Source of the DNA: Falsiroseomonas tokyonensis
GTDB lineage: Bacteria > Pseudomonadota > Alphaproteobacteria > Acetobacterales > Acetobacteraceae
Assembly: GCF_019024325.1 (NCBI RefSeq)
Contig: NZ_JAFNJS010000001.1
Coordinates: 1,240,001-1,304,000, forward strand
DNA: 64,000 nt
Direction of reading: 5' to 3'
In this document: piece after piece, positions 1 through 7,754 of the stretch
Numbering within the stretch: the stretch's first letter is position 1
How the letters are laid out: the number at the start of each line of letters is the position of its first letter
Notes under the pieces: model-generated
Seen by the model: the letters and a program-made list of their open reading frames with translations, nothing else
What the model was told of the DNA's origin: nothing
Databases searched by the model: none
Made by a program: the position numbers and the translations under genes

Positions 1-2315
1 GTGAACAGCACGCGCAGGCGCGGGCGCCGCGCCAGGGCGGCGGCGGCCAGTTCCCGCCCGTTCATCGGGCCGACCAGCACCACGTCGGTGAACAGCAGCG
101 TCACCTCCGGATGCGCCTCCAGCAGCGCCAGGGCGGCGGGGCCATCGGCGGCGGCGATGGGGCGGCAGCCGGCCTCCGCCAGGGCGGCCACCGCGAAGTC
201 CCGCACCATGTCCTCGTCCTCCACCACCAGCACGGTTGCGCCCGGCGGCAGGGTGGGGGCCAGGCGCAGGCTGCCATTGGCGGCGGCCGGGCCGGGCTCG
301 GCCGGCCGGGCGCGCTCGGCCGCCGCCGCCTCCGCCTCCCGCAGCCGCGGCAGGTAGAGCTTCACCGTGCTGCCCTGGCCTGGTTCGCTGTAGATCGCGG
401 CATGGCCGCCGGACTGGCGCGCGAAGCCATAGACTTGGCTGAGGCCGAGGCCGGTGCCCTGGCCCGTGGGCTTGGTGGTGAAGAAGGGCTCGAAGGCGCG
501 GCTGACCACATCGGCCGACATGCCGGTGCCGGTGTCGGAGACGCAGATCAGCACATATTGCCCGGCCTCCACATCCTCCCGCCCCGCCGCATAGGCCTCG
601 TCCAGGTGGGCATTCGCCGTCTCGATGGTCAGCTTGCCGCCGGCGGGCATGGCATCGCGCGCATTCACCGCCAGGTTCAGCAGCGAGGCCTCCAGCTGGT
701 TCGGATCCGCATGCGCGCGCCAGAGCCCGCCCGAGAGCACGGTCTCGATCTCGATATCTTCGCCCAGCGTCCGCCGCAGCAGGTCGGACATGCCGGCGAC
801 CAGGCGATTGGCATCCACCGGCTCCGGCGCCAGGGGCTGCTGGCGGGAGAAGGCGAGCAGCCGCTGGGTCAGCGTCGCCGCGCGATTGGCACCTTCCAGG
901 GCATTGTCGATGCCCCGGCCGATGCGCCCTTCCAGCGCCTGGCGCGCGGCGGGATCGCCCTGGCCCTCCAGCTCCCCAAGGCGGCGGCGGGCCAAGGCGA
1001 GATTGCCGATGACGACGGTCAGCAGGTTGTTGAAGTCATGCGCCACGCCGCCGGTCAGCCGGCCCACCGCTTCCATCTTCTGCGACTGGCGCAGCTGCGC
1101 CTCTGCCCTGTCCCGCCCGCTGGCGGCGGCGACCAGCCGGGCATTGGTCTCGGCCAGGTCCCGCGTGCGTTCCGCCACGCGCTGTTCCAGCGCCTCGTTC
1201 AGCCGGCGCAGCTCCTCCTCCCGCCCCAGGATGGTGCGGGAGGCCTCGGCCAGGGCTGCGGCGGTCTCGGAGACTTCGCGGATGCCGCTCGGCACCGGCG
1301 CCACCGGCTCGCCCCGCCCCAGGGCCCGGGCCTGGGCGGCCAGGCGCAGCAGCGGATTGGCGATGCGGCGGCCGAGCACCAGCGCCAGCACCAGCGACAG
1401 CAGGGCAAGCCCGCCGCCGATCGAGCCGAGCAGCAGCAGCGCGCGGTCCAGCGGCTGGTTCAGCGTGGCGAGCGGCACGCCCACCGCGACCCGCCAATCG
1501 GCCAGGGCGGTCTTGGCGAAGCTGCCCAGCACCGGCGTGCCATCCGCCGTGAAGCCGTGCCAGCTGCCTTCCCACCCGCCGGTATGGCGGCGCAGATCCT
1601 CCGTCGCCAGCTGGCCGACGAACTCCTCGTGCCGGGTGTTGCGCGCCAGGATGCGGCCCTGGCCATCGACCACGGCGAGCGTCCAGCCCTCCGGTGCCTG
1701 GCGGTCCTCCAGCACATGGCGGATGCGGTCCGCCGGCGTGCTGAGGCTGAGGTAGAGCCCGCCCGGCTCGCCCTGCACCGGCACGCCGACCGGCAGCTCC
1801 ACGGCGAACATCGGCACCTGGTGCAGGATGCCGCGGAACAGGTCGGTGACCACCAGGTGATTGCGGCCCGGCGCCGGCGGCGGCAGCGGGGAGGTGGTGG
1901 TCGGCGGCTCACCCGGCGCCAGCCAGGCGTTCAGGCGCTGCCGCCCGTCGGGGTCGCGCAGCACCGCCGCCATGCCCAGCCGCTGGCGCAGCTCCACCGT
2001 CAGGCGGTGAAAGCCCGGCAGGTCCCCCTCCGCCAGCTGCGGCGACAGGGCCAGCAGGTTCAGCGTGGCGGCGATGGCCGTCAGCTCCCGGTCCACCGCC
2101 AGGGCGACGGCGCGGGCGGTGTTCAGCGCCTCATCCTCCAGCCGGTCGCGCTGCGCCTCGGCGAAGCGGTTGGACAGGGTGGCGACGAAGACCAGGATGG
2201 GGAGCGCCAGCGCGGCCGCGAAAAGCACCAGGTGGCGCCGCACCGGGCGGCCGGCCGCGCGCCCGGGATCGGTCGCGGCGTCCGGCGGGGGCGGTCCAGG
2301 CGCGGCTGAGTCCAA
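1..2315 (-). CDS. Hybrid sensor histidine kinase / response regulator, C-terminus beyond window edge
   Basis: Membrane-bound sensor kinase with an attached receiver. Reading leftward from a TTG at 2315 (GGAG seven bases upstream; an in-frame TGA lies just before it) there is a short Pro/Ala-rich N-terminus, a first membrane segment at about residues 27-47, an extracytoplasmic sensor of about 240 residues, a second membrane segment near 288-312 and a HAMP-like linker. The phosphoacceptor His is near residue 426 in GGVAHDFNNLL. The ATPase domain follows, with N-box NLAVNARDAMP and G boxes DTGTGM and GTGLGLS. The receiver starts near residue 690; its phosphoacceptor Asp lies in LLFTDVV and the protein is cut soon after at VLFT. 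A GTG at 2243 is an alternative start but would leave only a very short tail before the first membrane segment. No cognate regulator or ligand can be named. Confidence 0.88.
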   Translation of the reverse strand, partial: MDSAAPGPPPPDAATDPGRAAGRPVRRHLVLFAAALALPILVFVATLSNRFAEAQRDRLEDEALNTARAVALAVDRELTAIAATLNLLALSPQLAEGDLPGFHRLTVELRQRLGMAAVLRDPDGRQRLNAWLAPGEPPTTTSPLPPPAPGRNHLVVTDLFRGILHQVPMFAVELPVGVPVQGEPGGLYLSLSTPADRIRHVLEDRQAPEGWTLAVVDGQGRILARNTRHEEFVGQLATEDLRRHTGGWEGSWHGFTADGTPVLGSFAKTALADWRVAVGVPLATLNQPLDRALLLLGSIGGGLALLSLVLALVLGRRIANPLLRLAAQARALGRGEPVAPVPSGIREVSETAAALAEASRTILGREEELRRLNEALEQRVAERTRDLAETNARLVAAASGRDRAEAQLRQSQKMEAVGRLTGGVAHDFNNLLTVVIGNLALARRRLGELEGQGDPAARQALEGRIGRGIDNALEGANRAATLTQRLLAFSRQQPLAPEPVDANRLVAGMSDLLRRTLGEDIEIETVLSGGLWRAHADPNQLEASLLNLAVNARDAMPAGGKLTIETANAHLDEAYAAGREDVEAGQYVLICVSDTGTGMSADVVSRAFEPFFTTKPTGQGTGLGLSQVYGFARQSGGHAAIYSEPGQGSTVKLYLPRLREAEAAAAERARPAEPGPAAANGSLRLAPTLPPGATVLVVEDEDMVRDFAVAALAEAGCRPIAAADGPAALALLEAHPEVTLLFTDVVLVGPMNGRELAAAALARRPRLRVLF

Positions 2316-2566
2316 CGGGGGGCTCCGTCATGGGGCATGGCGTGGCGTCCCCGTCGGGCGCGCGGGCGTCGGGCGTTCCACCCGCCTCCCATGCCTTCTG
2401 GCGCGGCGCGGGGCAAGGCCGCCCCATGCGCCTGGCGGCGCGAAGCCGCTGGTATCGGGGCGCCGCCACCCCATATACCATGCTGGCGCTGGACCGATCC
2501 GCGCCGGGGCTGGGCAAGGGCCCCGGAGGACAATGGCATGTTCACCCGCACAAGCGGCGCCTCGAA

Positions 2567-2824
2567 ATGACCCAGACCCGCACGAGCCGCGAGCAGCTGG
2601 TGTTCCGCCGCCCCTTCGCCCTGCCCGGCCTGGCGCAGAAGCTGCCTGCCGGCACCTATACGGTGGAGGTGGAGGAGGAGCTGATCGAGGCCCTGTCCTT
2701 CCCCGCCTGGCGCCGCACCTCCACCACCCTGACCCGGCGCCCCGAGCGCGCGGGCGAGCTGATCGAGGCCCATGCCGTCACTGCACGCGACCTCGAGGCC
2801 GCGCAGCTGATCGATGCGGCGTGA
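2567..2824 (+). CDS. Hypothetical protein, 85 aa
   Basis: Small soluble protein that I do not recognise. It begins MTQTRTSREQL and contains FRRPFALPGL, an acidic TVEVEEELIEAL stretch and a basic middle (WRRTSTTLTRR). No signal peptide or membrane segment is seen. The frame is open further upstream (in-frame ATG near 2480), but that part is Arg/Pro/Gly-rich and unlike coding sequence, so the ATG at 2567 is preferred even though its ribosome site is weak. It runs in the same direction as the DUF1488-like gene 30 bases downstream, so the two may be co-transcribed. Confidence 0.6.
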   Translation: MTQTRTSREQLVFRRPFALPGLAQKLPAGTYTVEVEEELIEALSFPAWRRTSTTLTRRPERAGELIEAHAVTARDLEAAQLIDAA

Positions 2825-2855
2825 GGCGAGGGATCCACGAGACGAGGAACGCCGG

Positions 2856-3176
2856 ATGAGCCAAAACATGCCCGCAACCCCCAGCACGCCCGCCCCGCGC
2901 TGGGACGGCCGCCGCGTGCTGTTCGAGGTGGTGGATGCGGACCAGCTGGTGCCCTGCGCCATCTCGATGAACGCGCTGCAGGACATCAGCGAGATACGCC
3001 GCTTCAAGCCGGCCGACCTGATGCAGTGCTTCGCCGCGCTGCGGCCGCGCATCGAGGCGATCGCGCTGGACAAGCACCGCGCCCGCTCCGGCGCCGCGGC
3101 GGGGCTGCTGCATATCTGGACCGAGGATATCGAGGACGCGGCGCCCGCCGCGCCGCCCCCTGCACCGCCTGCCTGA
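2856..3176 (+). CDS. DUF1488-like small protein, 106 aa
   Basis: The central part, RWDGRRVLFEVVDAD followed by VPCAISMNALQDI and then FAALRPRIEAIALDK, matches the pattern of the DUF1488 family as I know it: a W-D-G start, an IS-x-x-AL motif and a basic helix. Function in that family is not established. The C-terminus is a low-complexity Ala/Pro tail. ATG 2856 is chosen because the homologous part begins shortly after it. It sits between two other small genes on the same strand. Confidence 0.7.
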   Translation: MSQNMPATPSTPAPRWDGRRVLFEVVDADQLVPCAISMNALQDISEIRRFKPADLMQCFAALRPRIEAIALDKHRARSGAAAGLLHIWTEDIEDAAPAAPPPAPPA

Positions 3177-3211
3177 ACCGAGCGGCCTGAACCGAGCGAA
3201 GGATCACGACC

Positions 3212-3349
3212 ATGGCCAAGGGCCAACAGCGTTCCAACCGGGAAGCGAAGAAGCCGAAGGCCGCGAAGAAGCCGGAGGCCGCCGCCGCTTCCCCCTTCAC
3301 CCGCGAGCCGACCAAGAAGGCGCCCCCGCCGAAGCCCGAGAAGGGCTGA
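3212..3349 (+). CDS. Lys/Ala/Pro-rich small protein, 45 aa
   Basis: A very short gene with a good ribosome site (GAAGGA about eight bases before ATG 3212). The product begins MAKGQQRSNREAKKPK and is almost entirely Lys, Ala, Pro, Arg and Glu, so it should be basic and disordered. Similar 40-60 residue KKPKAAKKPE-type proteins are common in alphaproteobacteria and their role is unknown; nucleic-acid binding is only a guess from composition. It lies 35 bases downstream of the DUF1488-like gene and may share its transcript. Confidence 0.65.
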   Translation: MAKGQQRSNREAKKPKAAKKPEAAAASPFTREPTKKAPPPKPEKG

Positions 3350-3463
3350 GCGAAGCGGGCGCCGCCCGGGCCGGCCTGGTTTCCCGCCGCGGCGCCGCGC
3401 TGGCCTGATTCTTGGAAGGTCCCGCCCGTGCCATGATCGCCTGGCACGGTGCGGAGGCTGACC

Positions 3464-4849
3464 ATGAAGACGCTGATCCTCGAACCCGGCTGGATCTGGG
3501 ACGCGCAGGCCGGGTTGCGCAGCGGGCGCTTCGTGGTGGTGCGGGACGGCCGCATCGCCGATGTCACGACGCAGCGTCCGACGCTCGACGCCGAGCGGAT
3601 CAGCCTGCCCGAAAGCCTGCTGCTGCCGGGCTTCGTCAACCTGCACAACCACGCCTTCAGCGCCCCGCTGTTCCGCGGCCTGGCGGATGACATCGCCGAG
3701 GGCGAGCTGCCGGGCGACATCGTCTATTCCCTGCTGATGCCGCTCGGCGACATCGCGGCGGAGGTGTTGGACGCGGAGGCCATCGGCGACGTGGCCGAGA
3801 TGGCGCTGCTGGAGACGCTGAAGGGCGGATCCACCACCATCATGGATGTCTGGCGCCTGCAGCAGGCGCCCTTCATCGAACGTGGACGGCGGCTGGGGCT
3901 GCGGACCTATTCCTGCCCCTACCTGTTCTCGACACCCAAGATGGACATGGGGCCGGACGGCAGGCCGGTGACGGCGCCGGAAACGGCGGAGACCGGCTTC
4001 GACAGGGTGATGGAGCTGTTCGCCGAATACGACGAGGGCCCACGCGGGCGCACCCGCATCGGCTTCGGGCCGCATGGGCTGGATACCTGCACGCCGGAAT
4101 TGCTCATCCGCATCCGCGACGTGGTCGACGATATCGGCTGCCCGCTGACCATCCATGCGGCGCAGAGCCAGGTGGAGCTCGACATCGTGCGCGCCCGCTA
4201 CGGCAAGTCCCCTATCGAACACATCCGAGACCTCGGCCTGCTGCGGCCCGGCACGGTGCTGGCGCATTGCGTGATGGCCACCGATGCCGAGCTGGCGATG
4301 ATCCGCGACCACGGCGCGGCCGTGGCCTCCTGCCCCTATGCCTTCTCCCGCTTCGGCGTCGCCGTGCCTTTCGCGCGGTTCCTGGAGGCCGGGATCAACC
4401 TTGGCGTCGGGACGGATGGCGTCGGCCTCGACATGGTGGCGGAGCTGCGCGCGGCGGCACTGCTGGCCAAGGTGCAGGCCGGGCGCGGCGGCATCGCGAG
4501 CGGGGAGGCGATGCTGCGCGCCGCCACGGCCGCCGGCGCCGCCGCCATCGGGCGGGAGGATCTCGGCACGCTGGCGGTGGGCGCGACGGCGGACTTGCTG
4601 CTCTTCGACCTGTCCGGCGCGCGCTACCAGCCGGTGTGGAACCCGCTGCAGGCGCTGCTGACCAATGGCGTGGCGGCCGACCTGCACACGATGCTGGTGG
4701 ACGGCAAGCCGCTGATCCGCGACCGCCGGGTGCAGGGTGTGGACGAGGCCGCGGTGGTGCGCCGCGGCGCCGCCGCCATCCGCCGCGTCTGGGACGCGGC
4801 GCGGCGGCTGGGGCGCGTGCCCGCCGGCATTGCGGCGCGCATGGCGTAG
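3464..4849 (+). CDS. Amidohydrolase family protein (cytosine deaminase / chlorohydrolase-like), 461 aa
   Basis: Cytoplasmic metal-dependent hydrolase of the AtzA/TrzA/guanine-deaminase type. The expected metal ligands are all visible: the HxH pair in NLHNHAF near residue 65, a His in TIHAAQSQ, a His in AHCVMATD and the Asp in GVGTDGVG. The N-terminal beta-sandwich start (MKTLILEPGWIWD) and its C-terminal return (GTLAVGATADLLLFD) are both present, and the length is normal. Members of this family deaminate or dechlorinate N-heterocycles; the substrate cannot be inferred here. It is a single gene that converges on the binding-protein gene at 4898, with a strong hairpin between them. ATG 3464 is chosen over one five codons upstream. 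Confidence 0.85.
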   Translation: MKTLILEPGWIWDAQAGLRSGRFVVVRDGRIADVTTQRPTLDAERISLPESLLLPGFVNLHNHAFSAPLFRGLADDIAEGELPGDIVYSLLMPLGDIAAEVLDAEAIGDVAEMALLETLKGGSTTIMDVWRLQQAPFIERGRRLGLRTYSCPYLFSTPKMDMGPDGRPVTAPETAETGFDRVMELFAEYDEGPRGRTRIGFGPHGLDTCTPELLIRIRDVVDDIGCPLTIHAAQSQVELDIVRARYGKSPIEHIRDLGLLRPGTVLAHCVMATDAELAMIRDHGAAVASCPYAFSRFGVAVPFARFLEAGINLGVGTDGVGLDMVAELRAAALLAKVQAGRGGIASGEAMLRAATAAGAAAIGREDLGTLAVGATADLLLFDLSGARYQPVWNPLQALLTNGVAADLHTMLVDGKPLIRDRRVQGVDEAAVVRRGAAAIRRVWDAARRLGRVPAGIAARMA

Positions 4850-4862
4850 CGCCCCCACCCAA

Positions 4863-4888
4863 CCCTCCCCCGCAAGCGCGGGGGAGGG
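4863..4888. terminator. Bidirectional terminator hairpin
   Basis: A perfect 11-bp stem (arm CCCTCCCCCGC at 4863-4873, its complement at 4878-4888) with an AAGC loop fills the 48-base gap between two convergent stop codons. Its position makes it a likely terminator for both genes, although there is no clear T-run. Confidence 0.7.
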
Positions 4889-4897
4889 CCATGGGCA

Positions 4898-5920
4898 TCA
4901 GACGATCTTGCGGTCGTCGGGCAGGTAGCGGTCGGTATAGGTGAAATCCATCGTCGGCGTGCCGGGAATGCCAAAAGCCTCCGCCACCTGGCGGGCGGAG
5001 GTCTCGAAGCGCTCCTTCACCACGCTGGAAACACCATTGGCGCGCACATGCGGCGTCAGCAGCGCGACCTCGTTGATCAGCTCGTTGCGTGCGATCTCCA
5101 CCGCCGTGTCGATCAGCGGCTCGCGGCGCTTCAGGGATTCCATGGCGGCGGCGGGCTCGGCCAGCATGGCGCGCAGCCCGCGCACCGTCGCCTGGTTGAA
5201 GGCGCGCACCACATCCGGATTCTGCTCCGCGAAGGCTTTGCGGACCACGAGGCCCGAGGAATAGAGCTGCACGCCCCACTGGTTGTATTGCAGCCAGCCG
5301 ATGTCGCGCAGCGGCACGCCGGTGCCCACCATGTTCAGCGCCGTGGTGGTTAGGAAGCCCAGCGTCGCATCCGCCCGGCGCTGGATCACCATGGTGTCGC
5401 GCAGCTGCGCCGTGACGGACAGCAGGTTGATCTTCGACACATCCAGCTGGTTGGCGCGGGCAAAGATCGGGAAGAGCAGATGCGTGCCCTCGCCCGGGGA
5501 GACGGAGACGCTGCGCCCCTCCAGGTCCTTTGGCTTGGTGATGCCCGAGGATTTCAGGAAGATCGCCGCATTGGGCGAGGCGTCATACAGCACGAAGACC
5601 GAGGTGACCTGGCTGCCCGGATTCTCGGTGTTGAACTTCAGCGCGAGGTTGGTGTCGGCGAAGCCGATGTCATAGGTGCCTGCGGCCACCTTGGTCAGCG
5701 TATCGCCGGAGCCGAAGCCGCGGTCGATCTGCACATCGAGGCCGGCTTCCGCGAAGAAGCCGCGGTCGGCGGCGAGCGTCCAGGCCGAATGGGCGGATTG
5801 CCAGGCCCAGTCCAGGCAGAATTTCACGGGCCGGCGGGCCCCCTGGGCCAGGGCGGGCGCGGCCAGGCTGGGCAGCAATAAGGCAGATGTCAGGACATTG
5901 CGGCGGGTGAATGCGTGCAT
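4898..5920 (-). CDS. ABC transporter substrate-binding protein, NMT1/SsuA-like, 340 aa
   Basis: Periplasmic binding protein of the NMT1/THI5 and SsuA/TauA class, which bind sulfonates, nitrate or pyrimidine precursors for uptake. The N-terminus MHAFTRRNVLTSALLL, ending in APALAQ, is a signal peptide with a twin-arginine, so Tat export is possible. The mature protein has the family features FCLDWAWQSAHSAW, AADRGFFAEAGLDV and GTYDIGFADTN. No permease or ATPase gene is next to it, so it is an orphan in this window. A longer frame exists upstream, but ATG 5920 puts the signal peptide first. It is divergent from the TTT binding-protein gene at 6067. Confidence 0.85.
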   Translation of the reverse strand: MHAFTRRNVLTSALLLPSLAAPALAQGARRPVKFCLDWAWQSAHSAWTLAADRGFFAEAGLDVQIDRGFGSGDTLTKVAAGTYDIGFADTNLALKFNTENPGSQVTSVFVLYDASPNAAIFLKSSGITKPKDLEGRSVSVSPGEGTHLLFPIFARANQLDVSKINLLSVTAQLRDTMVIQRRADATLGFLTTTALNMVGTGVPLRDIGWLQYNQWGVQLYSSGLVVRKAFAEQNPDVVRAFNQATVRGLRAMLAEPAAAMESLKRREPLIDTAVEIARNELINEVALLTPHVRANGVSSVVKERFETSARQVAEAFGIPGTPTMDFTYTDRYLPDDRKIV

Positions 5921-6066
5921 CTTGGGCAGCCTCCGGTCTTGGATTGCGCGGTGCGCGGCGCGGCTGAAATCCAGCAAGCGCCATGCCGTGAACCGGCATC
6001 GCCCGGACGCTGGACAGAGGAAGTGTCGCGCCCGATCCTGGCGGCCGGTCACAAAGGACAGGACAA

Positions 6067-7014
6067 ATGCGAGCGATGCGTTTCCTCGGCGTGATGCTTG
6101 CCGCGATGGCGACACTCGCCACGCCGGCCTTGGCGCAGACCTGGCAGCCCAGCCGGCCGATCGAGATCGTCGTGCCCTTCACCGCGGGATCCCTGGCCGA
6201 CCGCAATATGCGCGTCGTCGCGCCCCTGCTTTCGGCCGAGCTCGGCGTGCCCGTGGCGGTCCAGAACATCCCCGGCGCCAATGGCTACAACCGCGTCTAT
6301 CGCGCCGCGCCGGATGGCCAGACCATCGGCTATGGCGATCCGGTGGCGCAGATGGCGCTGGCCATCGTGCAGCCGCAGCCCTTCGACGTGCTGCGCTTCA
6401 CCTGGCTCGGCCATTTCTCCGCCGGGGTGCAGACCATGGTGGCCTCCGCCCGTGGCCGGGTGGCGAGCCTGGAGGCGCTGCGTTCCATGCGCCAGCCGGT
6501 GCGCTGCGGCACCTTCGGCGGCATTTCCACCGGCGCCGCGCAATGCGCGCTGCTGGGTGCGCAGATGGGCTTCCCCGTCGCCTTCGTCTCGGTCCAGGGG
6601 CCGCCGGAACTGGTGCTGGCGGCGGTGCGCGGCGATGTGGATATCGCCTCCCTCGGCCCGACGCTCTGGCGCGACCATATCGCGGCCAATGCGGTGCGGC
6701 CGCTGCTGTCCTGGTCGGCGCAGCGCGATGCGCGGCTGCCGGAACTGCCGGCACTGAATGACATCAACCTGGCCAGCCTGGCCGATGTCACGGTCATCCG
6801 CGGCGTCGCAGCCCCGCCGGCGCTGCCGGCGGCAATCCGGGACCGCCTGATCGCGGCGCTGAATGCCGCCATGGCCAAGCCGGAGTGGGAGGCCTTCGTC
6901 ACCCAGGCGCAGCTGGAGCGCGACTGGACCTTCTCCGCGACCTATCCCGAGAGCCTGGCCCGCGCCCAGGCGCTGCTGCAGCAGAATGCGGCCACGCTGC
7001 GCGGCGCCTTCTGA
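6067..7014 (+). CDS. Tripartite tricarboxylate transporter substrate-binding protein (Bug/TctC family), 315 aa
   Basis: Periplasmic solute receptor of the TTT family. A Sec signal peptide (RFLGVMLAAMATLATPALAQ) is followed by the family signature RPIEIVVPFTAGSLADRNMR near residue 30 and by PGANGYNR, GPPELVLAAVRGDVD and a late AALNAAM helix. Bug proteins capture small carboxylates, but the ligand cannot be read from the sequence. It is the first gene of a tightly coupled operon: its TGA overlaps the ATG of the next gene by one base, and the permease comes third. An ATG at 6076 is an alternative start. Confidence 0.9.
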   Translation: MRAMRFLGVMLAAMATLATPALAQTWQPSRPIEIVVPFTAGSLADRNMRVVAPLLSAELGVPVAVQNIPGANGYNRVYRAAPDGQTIGYGDPVAQMALAIVQPQPFDVLRFTWLGHFSAGVQTMVASARGRVASLEALRSMRQPVRCGTFGGISTGAAQCALLGAQMGFPVAFVSVQGPPELVLAAVRGDVDIASLGPTLWRDHIAANAVRPLLSWSAQRDARLPELPALNDINLASLADVTVIRGVAAPPALPAAIRDRLIAALNAAMAKPEWEAFVTQAQLERDWTFSATYPESLARAQALLQQNAATLRGAF

Positions 7015-7754
7015 TGCACAGCCTGCTGCTGCCGGGCTGGCGCGCGCGGATCGGCGTGATCAGCCCGACGGTGCTGGAACGCATCCCGCTGGATTTCCAG
7101 CGCATCGCCCCCGAGGGCTGCATGATCTGCGGCATCACGACCGGCATGGGCGGCTGGGCTGGCAACCAGTACGGCCAGGCGCTGGCGCAGCTGAAGGAGT
7201 CCGTGCGCTACCTGGCCGCGCGCAAGGTGGACTACATCCTGCACGTCGCCTCCCCCATCGTGGTGGCGCAGGGGCCGGGCTATGACCGCTTGCTGCTGGC
7301 CGAGATGGCGGAGGTCTCGAACGGCATCCCCTGCGGCACCACCATCCGCTGCGCGCTCGATGCTTTTGCCGCCCTTGGCGCCCGGCGCATCCTGGCCGTC
7401 ACGCCCTTCCACGCGACGCTGAACGGCCAGATGCGCGCCTTCGTGGAGGCCGAGGGCTACGGCTTCTCCCGCATCGCCAGCGTGCCCGCGCATTTCGACT
7501 TCCTCCAGGACATCCCGCCGGATGTGCTGTTCCGCACGGCGTTGGCCGCAGCAGCCGAGGATCCGGATTTCGACGCCATCTGGCTGCCTTCCGGCCAGGT
7601 GCCGGCGGTGGAGGTGGTTCGAGCGCTGGAAGCCCGCCTCGGCAAGCCCGTCGTGGCGCAGAACCATGCGGACTTCCTGGCCGCCTTCCGCGCGCTGGGC
7701 GTCGGCGGCATCGCCCGCGGCCACGGCATGCTTCTCGACAAGTTCGCCAACTGA
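7014..7754 (+). CDS. Asp/Glu racemase - maleate isomerase fold protein, 246 aa
   Basis: Looks like the arylmalonate decarboxylase / maleate cis-trans isomerase branch of the Asp/Glu racemase superfamily. The start WRARIGVISPTVLERIPLDF and the middle GIPCGTTIRCALDAF then ALGARRILAVTPF fit that family. The two catalytic Cys positions appear not to be Cys: the first region reads HVASPIVVAQG and the second IWLPSGQVPA. The activity may therefore differ from the namesake enzymes. It is translationally coupled on both sides (TGATG overlaps) to TTT transporter genes, so it probably acts on the imported carboxylate. Confidence 0.7.
   Translation: MHSLLLPGWRARIGVISPTVLERIPLDFQRIAPEGCMICGITTGMGGWAGNQYGQALAQLKESVRYLAARKVDYILHVASPIVVAQGPGYDRLLLAEMAEVSNGIPCGTTIRCALDAFAALGARRILAVTPFHATLNGQMRAFVEAEGYGFSRIASVPAHFDFLQDIPPDVLFRTALAAAAEDPDFDAIWLPSGQVPAVEVVRALEARLGKPVVAQNHADFLAAFRALGVGGIARGHGMLLDKFAN

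Noticed and set aside
2123-4858. Open minus-strand frame of over 900 codons opposite the small genes and the amidohydrolase
   Set aside because: High GC makes stops rare on the opposite strand. The translation is Arg/Gly/His-rich and shows no domain, while the plus-strand amidohydrolase has all its metal ligands.
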